A DNA stretch of 64,000 nt from JAABQG01 sp963726365 (lineage in GTDB: Bacteria > Pseudomonadota > Gammaproteobacteria > Burkholderiales > Burkholderiaceae_C), in NCBI GenBank assembly GCA_963726365.1, contig CAVSCI010000023.1, forward strand, positions 1 to 64,000. Reading direction: 5' to 3'. This document shows positions 1 to 8,748 of this stretch, piece after piece (position 1 is the stretch's first letter; each line of letters starts with the position of its first letter). Under the pieces are notes generated by a model. It was given only the letters and a program-made list of their open reading frames with translations, did not search any database and was not told where the DNA came from. A program made the position numbers and the translations under genes.

Positions 1-1229
1 AAGTTGGGGTGGCCTTGAACCGGAACGGCAATGCCGCGCCTTCCTCTGGCTGTGGAAGCTCGCAGACAAACTGAGCATTCCGGGAGCAGCGACGAAGAGA
101 ACCTTGCGTAACTCCTCCTGCCATTGGGCACGCTGCTCAAGGTTGGTGCTGTGGTCGGCAAGATAAGATGCTGAGAAAAGGAACTCAAATCTTGACGAAC
201 TTGGAGGGCCGTCGTCTTTTGCTGATAGAACGCATTACTGCCTGGCGAGCCACCAGCATGGAATACCCGCGAGTTGAAGCCAGAGCGCCACATGGTAAGA
301 GCAGGAATAGCCGAGCTCGCCGTGCAAGCCTGCCGGCAGAACCGTTCCTGGCTGGTACGGCAGTCCCGTCAGCTCCACTGGCGGTAGTCGTAGAACGGAA
401 ACTGCGCGTTCCAGCTCTTTGATTGCTTCGCGCGAATCGCTGACCTCCCTGCGCCGGCATGAAAAAGCTTGCAGGATGGTCGCGCCGTGCCGACTGCAGC
501 CATGCCGGCAACCATCTCAGTTCGGCAACAAGAGCTGTGTTATCGAGTCCATTCTGGTGGTCGGATACATTCAGGTGCAACAGCAAGCCTTTGCCTTGCC
601 GGACTGGTAACCGTACGCTCAACGACTGCAGTGCTTCAGTGGCGTCGTCGAACGAAGAACTCTGCGATAACCGGCCTCATCGAGCCATTGCTGCGAGAGT
701 GCGTCGCGTACGCCAAAGAGAATGGGCCGGCACCTATTGACGTGCCGCACAACCCGTGATTCGTAAGGCCGGGTGATTTGCTGGCCCGGACACCACGTAA
801 GTCGGGATCTGCAAGATGTGGAGCAAATACTCGGTCACGCCTAGTACGAAGTCTGCCACTTGTCGTTCAGGAAGCCACCTCCGTAAAGGTGCAATGCCGA
901 CGCATTCCGAATCGAAGGAATCGGCGCCAATGGCAGTTTTGACTCGGTAAGATCAAGTGGAAATTCGGATACAAAGACCGCTGCATCGCAACCGTAAGCG
1001 GTGCGAACGAACTCTGGAAAATTGCGGTAGTCGATGGCATTTGTAGCCATGACCGAGACTGTTCGATATCTGCCCAAGTCTCGGTGGAAGGAAATAGAGT
1101 TGGTATGTTGGAGAACGTCGCCGAAAGTGCCCTATCCGAAATCGCCGCCAACGAGAAAAGTTTCTCGGCAGGTTCTTCGAGAACGGCAATGCTCTGAGCA
1201 TCTGCATATATAAAAAACTTGGGAGTCAT
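1..1229 (-). pseudogene. Polysaccharide pyruvyl transferase-like gene, frameshifted, runs off left edge
   Basis: Several consecutive minus-strand reading frames together encode one protein beginning MTPKFFIYADAQ at 1229. No single frame is open for long: the frame changes near 1085 and again repeatedly below about 750. A glycine-rich stretch LHLYGGGFLNDKW near 850-880, followed in a shifted frame by a PTYVVSGQQ segment near 800, resembles the nucleotide-binding core of polysaccharide pyruvyl transferases, which add ketal pyruvate to exported glycans. It lies directly downstream of the GT2-GT4 glycosyltransferase, so a role in the same polysaccharide is likely. Family assignment is tentative. 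The C-terminal part lies beyond position 1. The frameshifts may be sequencing errors, because the protein signal continues across each break. Confidence 0.5.
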
Positions 1230-1288
1230 CACAATCCAATCAATTCCTTATGTTGGTCTCTTTTATTCGACGATGTCAAGATCTGTTT

Positions 1289-3400
1289 TCAGGCAAAAAT
1301 CTCGGAAATGCGTTGCCTAAATAGGGCTTGCCCATGTTGGGTAGCAGCTAGATTCCTGGCTGACAGGGCCATTGAGCAAGTGACGTTCCAATCTCATATA
1401 ATGCGACAGAATTGCTCCGGCATAATGCTCGACGAGTTTTAGATCATCACTCTCATCGGGGACAAGAAATCCGGTTTTTCCTGCGATTACCGCTTCGGAT
1501 ATCCCACCGATATTCAGGAGACGATGCTACAGGAAGCCCTGCACCAAGTACTTAGAGAATTACATTGGGCAAGCCGTCGAAAGGCGGTAGTGTACATGAA
1601 TGCGTCATAATCTTCAGCAGGGATCGACTCGAAACCATCGAATGGGCCTGAATAACTCAATCCCGGATTATCAAAAAGCGCCAGAGCCTGCTGATCCTCA
1701 TCGGCAGATCCAAAGACATCGATAATTATCTCGGGGATGGCGTCTTGGACCTGTTGAGCTATTAGAATAAGCAGTTCGGGCCTTTTCTCACCGGAAACCC
1801 TGGATGCCCAGAGAATCCGTTTCTTCGGTGTAGAGATTCTTGGCGGACTGGATTTAATCTCCATGCAGGCATAAAGTACATGATACTTTGTTTTCGCGAG
1901 ACCGATTCGCTGAAAATCCCGGTCTGCAATTTTTTGGCAATCACAAATGACGGTATCCAGCATGGCTAGATGACTTCGTTAAAAACTTGATCGTAAAGGA
2001 TGCGTCGATTTTCAAGCCTTTCCATGACAATTTTTGATCGGAGAATCGGTAATATATTCCCGAGAAATGATGAGCAAAACGCTTCCAAAACTATCAATAA
2101 GTCGATGTGAAAATGCACTGTTCTTAATATGCAATCGCGACCTTGTAGCAGGTTAACCGAGTAAAAGTCGCACGGTCAGGCGATCACGATCCTCATCGCT
2201 AAGCAGTGGGAAGGCGTTGTAGATGTCGACCAATATCAAACGCGTGGCAGTTTACCTGCCCAAAGATGAGTTTTTGAAGGCTCTCCACAAAGTACAAGAA
2301 AGTTGGCCGAAGGGTTTGCTACCGCCAGCTCTTGCAAAACCTGGAGAATATATTTCTCTGCTCCACCCGCGTTCAGCCACGGCAGAAGTACAACATCGGT
2401 GAACAGGAACCGACCCTGCCAAACGATAGGCATCAGCGAGCTGGAAACCCCAGTGATCTTGAGTGCCAAGGGACTGGAGCGTAACTGGTCGCCTTTCAAT
2501 CTTAAATAGGTCAATTTCTGGATCCAGGCGGCATGCTTCCAATAGATAGGAAAGCAACTCCGGCGAGTTGATGATTTTATCTGTATAATTTTCTAGACGC
2601 TTGCTCTTCTCGATGTGAACGAATTCTGACCAGTCACTTATTTGCTTTTTTTCACGCATAAGCTCATTTGCAAACCACGCAGGATCGAAAAATTTACATT
2701 GCGGAATAATACGGGCCGATGTGCTATTTGCCTGCTTGAGAAGACTTCCAGTTCGTTGGCGATAGAAAAGAATCGTGTTATTTGCAATCAGGAATCTGAA
2801 GCCAAGATACCTGAGCTGAACATTGAATTCCCAATCCTCGTAGGCGAAACCTGAGGTTACTCGCAGATCGGAATATCGAAGGTGTGAAAAAAACCGATCG
2901 CCTAAGAAATATCCTGGACACATAAGGATGCTTATAGGCGAAGTCCGCTACCGTGAAGTAACTGCTATCAAAATACTTTCCGACATGAAACGACTCGCCA
3001 AACGCAATCAAATAGTTCGATAAAAACAGCACAATCCGTATCTGGATGAGATAGCGCTGTACGATGCAACTCAATGATGGCGTTTCTTGAAACTAGATCG
3101 TCGCCGTCTGCGGTCCAGATGTACTCGCCCGAAGCAGCATCGACTCCGGCATTGCGCGCAGGCCCCAGGAGCCCACGTCGACTTCTACCACCACCGTGGA
3201 CATAAACCCTTCCAAGGCGGGTGGCCTCAAATACCTGCCTAGTCGCGATCATCGGCCCGGTCGAACACGGCGACCAATTCACAACTCAGCCCAGCTTCTC
3301 GTGCCGCAATTGCACAGGCATCCAGCGAAACGAGGGTAGCGCGCAGATAAGGCGCCTCTCGGTGCATGTTCAACACCACGGATACATCGACATTCTTCAT
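1289..3400 (-). pseudogene. GT2-GT4 two-domain glycosyltransferase, frameshifted
   Basis: Reading starts at ATG 3400 with a GT2-type N-terminus (DVSVVLNMHREAPYLRATL), then SGEYIWTADGDDLVS carrying the acidic DGDD nucleotide-sugar site near 3100, and FAYEDWEFN near 2850. A GT4 domain follows (LPWLNAGGAEKYILQVL near 2370; AFDGLPNVILEVLGAGLPV near 1540; the C-terminus ends RQRISEIFA before the TGA at 1289). Frame changes are visible near 3240, 3180, 3030, 2940, 2400, 2230, 1970, 1580 and 1370. The total span of 2112 nt is a whole number of codons (703 aa). It would assemble the glycan exported by the adjacent Wzm/Wzt pair. Whether it is truly broken or merely badly sequenced cannot be decided here. 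The N-terminal domain is related to the GT2 fragment upstream of wzm. Confidence 0.7.
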
Positions 3401-3590
3401 TGAGTGACTGTCACTTCAAAGGCCTGCCCAAGCTTGTATGTCATGGGGTTGTTCAGATCCCTGAAAGTCAGCATTGTTCACTTCATCAGCATAGACGATT
3501 AGATGTAAAAGTTCAAAATTGACCTGACATAAAGTATCTGAGTCAATTGAAATTTCTATCGAGCTCTGAATATTCTATTCATTTATCTCT

Positions 3591-4332
3591 TCATCCTCCG
3601 AAATATGCCGTTGCAACCGATTTAGGGTCTCCATCCATGCGAATTTTTCCATGCTCCAGCCAGATGACCCGATTACATGTGTGCAATACCAAATCACGCG
3701 AATGACTAGCAATCACCAGAATATTCGTGGCTTGGACTAACTCTGTCGTAGGTATTTCCGCCTTGCGCTTGAATCCTTCGTCACCGACTGAAAGCCACTC
3801 GTCCATCAGGAGAATCTCTGGTCGCACAACTGTCGATACGGCAAACGCCAAACGCAGATGCATGCCAGTTGAGTAGGTCCGCAACGGCATATCAACGAAA
3901 TCACCCAGCTCAGAAAATTCGATGATATCGTCGATCTGGGCCTCGATCTCGGAACGCGTCATGCCCAACAGGCCACCGCGAAGGTAGATATTTTCTCTTC
4001 CAGTGGCTTCAGGGTCGATACCAGAGAGATATGATGAGTGATCCAATCTCGCCGTCGATACGGGCGGAACCCGAAGACGGCTCGTAAACTCCACTTAGCA
4101 AGCGTAGAAGCGTACTTTTTCCTGCCCCGTTATGACCAAGTAGGCCAACGCGATCACCGTCCTTGAGCGTAAAACTCAGGCCGTCCAATGCTCGTACAAC
4201 CACACGCCCTTGCTGATCCGAACCCAGTTGGCCACCGGTGGCAACCTGGATCAAACGTCTTTTTAGTGACCGGCCATTTGCGTTATAAATGGGAAAGTCA
4301 ACGCAAACATCAGTGAATTCGATATAAGCCAT
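3591..4332 (-). pseudogene. wzt: O-antigen/polysaccharide ABC exporter ATPase Wzt, one frameshift
   Basis: The ATP-binding subunit of an ABC-2 polysaccharide exporter. ATG 4332 follows an AGAGAAAT sequence and lies 8 nt after the permease stop. Walker A is GLLGHNGAGKST near 4115-4150. The IDPEATGRENIYLRGG segment typical of Wzt follows near 3980-4020, then the signature region YSTGMHLRLAFAVS, Walker B EILLMDEWLSVGD and the switch segment IASHSRDLV. The reading frame shifts near 4020-4045. The 742-nt span equals 246 codons plus stop plus one extra base, so a single-base insertion explains the break. The protein would be the short Wzt form without a C-terminal carbohydrate-binding domain. As read, the gene yields only an ATPase fragment. 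Confidence 0.85.
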
Positions 4333-4339
4333 ATTTCTC

Positions 4340-5140
4340 TCAAAGCCAATAAGCGATTCGACGTTTATAACGACCGTAGATAGCCAACGCCAATCCCCAA
4401 CCAATCAGTGCAAGAACAAAAGAAACAACCCAGTTAGTCACACTCGGCAATTGGCCTAGCAACGGTGCCCTGACAATTTCCAGCAAATGAAAAATCGGGT
4501 TCAGCTCAAGCAAATAGAGTGCCGCCCGTTGAGGCAAAAGGCTGGGCATCCACATGATTGGCGTCAGGTAGAAAACAACCTGAAGAATGCTGCCCACAAT
4601 TTGCGGGAGGTCACGGTACCTGGCGCAAAGTACAGCAAGTATCAGTGCTACCCAGGCCAGATTGACTGCTACCAGAAAAAAACCGGGAACACTTAGCAGA
4701 ACAACCAAACTTAATGATTTCCCAACTGCCATGAAAACGAGAGGAAGAATCACGAGGTTGTGGCCAAGGATCAAAATGTTTCGCCAGATCATTCGCAAGA
4801 TATGAACGAATAAGGGTATTGGAAGCTGCTTGATAATTCCTTCTGCACTTATAAACCCCGTGCAACCCTCGCCGATGACCGAAGATATGAAATTCCACAC
4901 AATCATTCCGACCGCAAGGAAGGGTAGGAACTCTGTCATTGGTGAGTTAAATATTTGCCCGAATACGATACCTATTGTGCCGATCATTACCCCCATGCTG
5001 ATCGTTAGCCAAAAAGGCCCGAGCGCTGAGCGTCTGTATCGTTGGCGGACATCCTGCCAACCAAGCATACCCACCAACGGGTAACGTCTTGCTGCCGCAA
5101 CCATATCCCTCAGAGAAATGTCTATTAATTCATTATACAT
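4340..5140 (-). CDS. wzm: Polysaccharide ABC exporter permease Wzm
   Basis: An ABC-2 type permease of 266 aa that would move an undecaprenyl-linked glycan across the inner membrane with Wzt. The N-terminus has the cytoplasmic amphipathic region LGWQDVRQRYRRSALGPFW that is typical of Wzm, followed by about six hydrophobic segments and the positively charged tail YGRYKRRIAYWL. This is the only gene left of 6.8 kb that reads open end to end at its expected length. The wzt start codon lies 8 nt beyond its stop, so the two are translated together. The DNA is visibly more AT-rich than the housekeeping genes to the right, as is common in laterally acquired O-antigen loci. Confidence 0.9.
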   Translation of the reverse strand: MYNELIDISLRDMVAAARRYPLVGMLGWQDVRQRYRRSALGPFWLTISMGVMIGTIGIVFGQIFNSPMTEFLPFLAVGMIVWNFISSVIGEGCTGFISAEGIIKQLPIPLFVHILRMIWRNILILGHNLVILPLVFMAVGKSLSLVVLLSVPGFFLVAVNLAWVALILAVLCARYRDLPQIVGSILQVVFYLTPIMWMPSLLPQRAALYLLELNPIFHLLEIVRAPLLGQLPSVTNWVVSFVLALIGWGLALAIYGRYKRRIAYWL

Positions 5141-5205
5141 TGATCAGAAACTCCGTCACAAATAAAATAATACTTATACTATTCAAAATAATTTTTAAAC
5201 TATGT

Positions 5206-5823
5206 TTAGTGTAAATACCCATGCAGAGCGTTGACCGAGAGGTTACCTTCCTTCCCTAAACGCTCAGCCAAGTTCAGTTGCTTCAACGATTTCATCGTCG
5301 CGTTGCATGACAGCGACGCTATAGTCTCAAATCGGACTATATGACGGCTACTTGCAAAGAGTTTTCTTAGCGGCAAAGAAGCTATCCTGTGGATGGAATC
5401 ATCGAAAAATTTGATGCAGAAGTAACTGCCTCCAAATGAAATCCAATACTCCGGAAAGACCACTGACCCAGGCGTGGCTTCAGCCATTACGTACATGCTG
5501 CTATGCAGTCATACGAAACGAGGTCATCGGCATCAGCCGTCCAGACATACTTGCCATTCGCCGCTGCAATCCCCGTATTACGGGCAAGGCCCAGCGAACC
5601 GTGATCAGCCTCAACATAACGGACTGTCTGGAATCCGCAGCAATTGGATGACTTCGTGACATTGCGCGTCACAGCTCATCAGCGCGGTCAAGCACAACGA
5701 TCAGCTCGCTATAAGCTCCTTCGTGGCGGGCAAAGCTCGCGGCCTCATCCAGCGAGCGCAGCGTACGAAGGACATAACGGACTCTCTATGAACATTAAGA
5801 ATGACGGAAACGTCTGGATGCAT
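5206..5823 (-). pseudogene. GT2 glycosyltransferase fragment, frameshifted
   Basis: From ATG 5823 the frames together read MHPDVSVILNVHRES, then YVLRTLRSLDEAASFARHEG, LIVVLDRADE, TRNVTKS, YVEADHGSLGLARNTG and KYVWTADADDLVS, which is a GT2 nucleotide-sugar-binding core with its acidic DADD motif. Breaks are seen near 5780, 5670 and 5490, and probably near 5380. The sequence closely parallels the GT2 domain of the gene at 1289-3400 (for example VSVVLNMHRE against VSVILNVHRE, and LDRADE against FDRADD), so the two are paralogues. Reading stops at about 5206, shorter than a usual GT2 enzyme, just before wzm. It may be truncated, or the frame may be lost through further indels. Confidence 0.65.
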
Positions 5824-5883
5824 GCGAGAAGTCAATCCTTAAAAAAACCCGAAATAGTTCTTGGCGGCGACAATTGCCACGAA

Positions 5884-6430
5884 TCATGAGAACACCGCAG
5901 CCTGGTCCAGCGTCAACGCCGCCGCGTCCTTGGCAGCCAGCGTCGGCTCAGCGCAATCGGCCAACGGATATTCAGTTCAGGATCACGCCACAGCAGGCTG
6001 CGCTCATGTTCGGGGGCGTAGTACGTCGGTGGTCTTGTAGAGAAACTCCGCGGTCTCGCTGAGCACGACGAAGCCATGGGCAAAGCCTTCAGGCACCCAC
6101 ATCTGCCTTTTGTTCTCCGCCGACAAGACCTCGCCCACCCACTGGCCGAAGGTTTTTGAGCTTTTGCGCAGGTCCACCGCCACGTCGAAGACTTCGCCCT
6201 GCACCACCCGCACCAGCTTGCCCTGCGGCTGCTGGATCTGGTAGTGCAGGCCGCGCAGACACGTTCTTTGCCGACTTCGAATGGTTGTCTTGCACGAATT
6301 CGCGCTTCAGCCCGGTGGCCTGCTCGAAGGTGCGGGCGTTGAAGCTCTCAAAAAAGAAGCCGCGCGCGTCACCAAAAACCTTGGGTTCGAGGATGAGAAC
6401 GTCGGGGATGGCGGTGGGGGTGGCTTGCAT
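5884..6430 (-). pseudogene. rfbC: dTDP-4-dehydrorhamnose 3,5-epimerase, frameshifted
   Basis: RmlC/RfbC epimerizes dTDP-4-keto-6-deoxyglucose at C3 and C5 in dTDP-L-rhamnose synthesis. From ATG 6430 the frames give VLILEPKVFGDARGFFFESF, REFVQDNHSKSAKN, then RGLHYQIQQPQGKLVRVVQG, EVFDVAVDLRKSS, GFAHGFVVLSETAEFLYKTT and EHERSLLWRDPELNIRWP, so the whole enzyme is present. Three single-base events break it: an extra base near 6259, another near 6024, and a missing base near 5952. The span is 547 nt. Correcting the three events gives 546 nt, or 181 aa, the normal length of RmlC. It completes the rfbBDA set upstream, separated from rfbA by the VapBC remnant. Confidence 0.85.
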
Positions 6431-6474
6431 TGGCGTTTTGCGATGGGGGATGGGCGTGTGATCAAGTGGCCGAG

Positions 6475-6625
6475 TCAGTGACAACGTGCATTCAGGACCG
6501 CGAGGTTTGCATCTTGCGCACACTGCACAGCCGACAGGCGGATGCTTTGATCCAGCGCCCCAAATGATAAGCCTGAGCTTTGTCCGCAAGGCAATGAGCG
6601 CGTCGACATCCAGCAGCGCGACCAT
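6475..6625 (-). pseudogene. VapC-type PIN toxin remnant with internal deletion
   Basis: The ATG at 6625 overlaps the antitoxin stop (TGATG), the usual vapBC coupling. The N-terminus MVALLDVDALIAL is the first strand of a PIN-domain RNase with its first catalytic aspartate. After about 20 codons the sequence passes into ALDQSIRLSAVQCAQDANL, which resembles the C-terminal end of VapC proteins. Only about 49 codons remain of the usual 130 or so, so the middle of the toxin, including the other active-site acids, is missing. One or two single-base shifts are also present. The product cannot be an active nuclease. It lies inside the rhamnose operon between rfbA and rfbC. Confidence 0.6.
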
Positions 6626-6857
6626 CAAACGCCTTTGGCCTCACGCAGGGAATTGACGAGTTCATTGCTGACCAGCACGCCCCCAGCAAAGGGCCTGAAC
6701 CCCGCCACCGAACGCCCCGATGGCTGACCGACCTGTGAGGTCAACGCAAACCGCGCCAGGCGTGAAATGACCTGGCCGGCGCTCAGGTGCTCGTGGCGCG
6801 CCATATCTCTTTAGCGGCGGCGAGCACGTCGTCGTCAATATCCAAGGTAGTGCGCAT
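6625..6857 (-). pseudogene. VapB-type antitoxin, one frameshift
   Basis: ATG 6857 begins MRTTLDIDDDVLAAAKE, the ribbon-helix-helix start typical of antitoxins paired with PIN toxins. After a one-base loss near 6808 the frame continues ARHEHLSAGQVISRLARFAL and ends NELVNSLREAKGV at a TGA overlapping the toxin ATG. The span of 233 nt is one base short of 78 codons. With that base restored the antitoxin would be full length (77 aa), unlike its partner toxin. VapB proteins bind their own promoter and neutralize VapC. Here any function would be as a solitary DNA-binding protein. The frameshift lies at the right edge of the indel-rich zone and may be an error. Confidence 0.6.
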
Positions 6858-6906
6858 CTTGTTTTTCAAAAGGGATTGATAAGTTGATTGAAAATCATCG
6901 AAAGCA

Positions 6907-7812
6907 TCAACTCACCATGCCTTGCTTTAGGGCGTCCTCTTCACCGAGCAAGCGCAGCAGGTACTGCCCATAGCCGCTCTTGGCCAGCGGCTGGGCCAGC
7001 TTTTGCAGCTGGGCGTCGTCGATGAAGCCGTTGCGCCAGGCGATTTCTTCGGGGCAGGCCACCTTCAGGCCCTGGCGCTTTTCCAGGGTGGCGATGAACT
7101 GGCTGGCTTCCAGCAGGCTGTCGTGGGTGCCGGTGTCGAGCCAGGCGTAGCCGCGCTGCATGATCTGCACGTTCAGCGTGCCCTGCTCCAGATAGGCCTG
7201 GTTGACGGCGGTGATCTCCAGCTCGCCACGGGCGCTGGGCTTGACGGCCTTGGCGATGTCCACCACCTGCGGGTCGTAAAAATACAGGCCGGTGACGGCG
7301 AAGTTGCTCTTGGGCTGGGCGGGCTTTTCTTCGATGCTGCTGGCCCGGCCCTGCGCGTCGAATGCGACCACGCCATAGCGCTCGGGGTCGTGCACATGGT
7401 AGGCAAACACGGTGGCGCCGCTGGCTTTTTGATCAGCGCCGGCCAGCAGGTGCGCAAAGTCGTGGCCATAAAAGATGTTGTCGCCCAGCACCAGCGCACT
7501 GGGCGCGTTGCCCAGGAACTTTTCACCGATCAGGAAAGCCTGCGCCAGGCCATCGGGCGACGGCTGAACGGCGTACTGCAGGTTGAGCCCCCACTGCGCG
7601 CCGTCGCCCAGCAGTTGCTGGAAACGCGGCGTGTCTTGCGGCGTGCTGATGACCAGAATGTCGCGCATGCCCCCGAGCATGAGGGTGCTCAGCGGGTAAT
7701 AGATCATGGGCTTGTCGTACACCGGCAGCAGCTGCTTGCTCATGGCCAGGGTGGCCGGGTGCAGCCGCGTGCCGGAGCCGCCGGCGAGGATGATGCCTTT
7801 GCGTTGGGTCAT
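6907..7812 (-). CDS. rfbA: Glucose-1-phosphate thymidylyltransferase
   Basis: RmlA/RfbA joins dTTP and glucose-1-phosphate to make dTDP-glucose, the first step of dTDP-rhamnose synthesis in the cytoplasm. The 301-aa protein has the nucleotidyltransferase signature GGSGTRLHPATLAMSKQLLP near the N-terminus, the metal and substrate region ALVLGDNIFYGHDF near residue 110, IEEKPAQPKSNFAVTGLYFY, and AWLDTGTHDSLLEAS. The length is normal and the frame is intact. It starts 15 nt after the rfbD stop in the order B-D-A. The next gene downstream is the antitoxin remnant rather than rfbC. Confidence 0.97.
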   Translation of the reverse strand: MTQRKGIILAGGSGTRLHPATLAMSKQLLPVYDKPMIYYPLSTLMLGGMRDILVISTPQDTPRFQQLLGDGAQWGLNLQYAVQPSPDGLAQAFLIGEKFLGNAPSALVLGDNIFYGHDFAHLLAGADQKASGATVFAYHVHDPERYGVVAFDAQGRASSIEEKPAQPKSNFAVTGLYFYDPQVVDIAKAVKPSARGELEITAVNQAYLEQGTLNVQIMQRGYAWLDTGTHDSLLEASQFIATLEKRQGLKVACPEEIAWRNGFIDDAQLQKLAQPLAKSGYGQYLLRLLGEEDALKQGMVS

Positions 7813-7827
7813 GGGATGGGTTCCAGG

Positions 7828-8742
7828 TTAAAGCGTCTCGGCCAGCATGCGCGCCACGCCCGCCTGCCAGGGGGGCAGGGTCAGGCCAAAGGTGGTTTGC
7901 AGCTTGCGCGTGTCGAGGCGCGAATTCAGGGGGCGGCGCGCGGGGGTGGGATAGGCGCTGGTGGCGATGGGGCTGGCGATGCGGGCCTTCAGGGGGGGCG
8001 GCCGGAGCGCTTCATCTTTGATAGCTGCCCGCGATGATTCCGCGCTGGCTAGAACCATATTTGCATAGCCACACCAGCTGGTCTCGCCGCTGGCGGTCAG
8101 GTGGTACAGCCCCGCGTCGGCGGGGCGCTGCAGCACCTGGCGGATGGCGTGGGCGCTGGCGTCGGCAATCAGCTCGGCGCCGGTGGGGGCGCCCCACTGG
8201 TCGTCGATGACGTTGAGGCTGTCGCGCTCGCGCGCCAGCCGCAGCATGGTCTTGGCGAAGTTGCCGCCGCGCGCGGCATAGACCCAGCTGGTGCGCAGGA
8301 TCAGGTGGCGCGGGCCGGCGGCCTGGATGAGCTGCTCGCCTTCGAGCTTGGTCTGGCCATAGACGTTGAGCGGCGCCGGCGCGTCGGACTCGGCCCACGG
8401 CCGCTGGCCGCTGCCGTCAAACACGTAGTCGGTGCTGTAGTGCACCAGCAGGGCCCCCAGGCTGGCGGCCTCGCGCGCCAGCACGCCGGGCGCCAGGGCG
8501 TTGAGGGTGCGCGCCAGCTCGGGCTCGCTTTCGGCCTTGTCGACCGCGGTGTGGGCGGCGGCATTGACGATGACGTCCGGGCGCACCCGCTGCACCGTGG
8601 CGGCCAGGCCGGCGAGGTTGCCCAGGTCGCCGCACAGATCCACACTGTGGCGGTCCAGCGCGATCAGCTCGCCCAGCGGGGCCAGGCTGCGCTGCAGCTC
8701 CCAGCCAACCTGGCCGTTCGGGCCGAGCAAGAGGATTTTCAT
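7828..8742 (-). CDS. rfbD: dTDP-4-dehydrorhamnose reductase
   Basis: RmlD/RfbD reduces dTDP-4-keto-L-rhamnose to dTDP-L-rhamnose. The 304-aa protein has the Rossmann motif LLGPNGQVGWEL at the N-terminus, NAAAHTAVDKAE, the short-chain dehydrogenase YxxxK element VYGQTKLEGE, and ILRTSWVYAARGGNFAKTML. Near residues 225-245 it carries an extra stretch, NMVLASAESSRAAIKDEALR, encoded by a copy of the dispersed ATAGC-17-CGCTGG element. This sits in a region where the fold has a surface loop. The insertion keeps the frame, and the C-terminal rhamnose-reductase signature ARRPLNSRLDTRKLQ follows normally. It is flanked closely by rfbB and rfbA. Confidence 0.96.
   Translation of the reverse strand: MKILLLGPNGQVGWELQRSLAPLGELIALDRHSVDLCGDLGNLAGLAATVQRVRPDVIVNAAAHTAVDKAESEPELARTLNALAPGVLAREAASLGALLVHYSTDYVFDGSGQRPWAESDAPAPLNVYGQTKLEGEQLIQAAGPRHLILRTSWVYAARGGNFAKTMLRLARERDSLNVIDDQWGAPTGAELIADASAHAIRQVLQRPADAGLYHLTASGETSWCGYANMVLASAESSRAAIKDEALRPPPLKARIASPIATSAYPTPARRPLNSRLDTRKLQTTFGLTLPPWQAGVARMLAETL
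8017..8065 (+). repeat. Dispersed ATAGC-17-CGCTGG element, copy 1 (inside rfbD)
   Basis: Begins TTTGATAGCTGCC. ATAGC at 8021-8025 is followed by exactly 17 nt and then CGCTGG at 8043-8048, ending in an A/T-rich tail. Read on the minus strand in the rfbD frame it encodes LASAESSRAAIK. It shares spacing, orientation and frame with the copies at 15034, 38049, 51094, 57758 and 63771. Confidence 0.75.
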
Positions 8743-8748
8743 GGGCGC

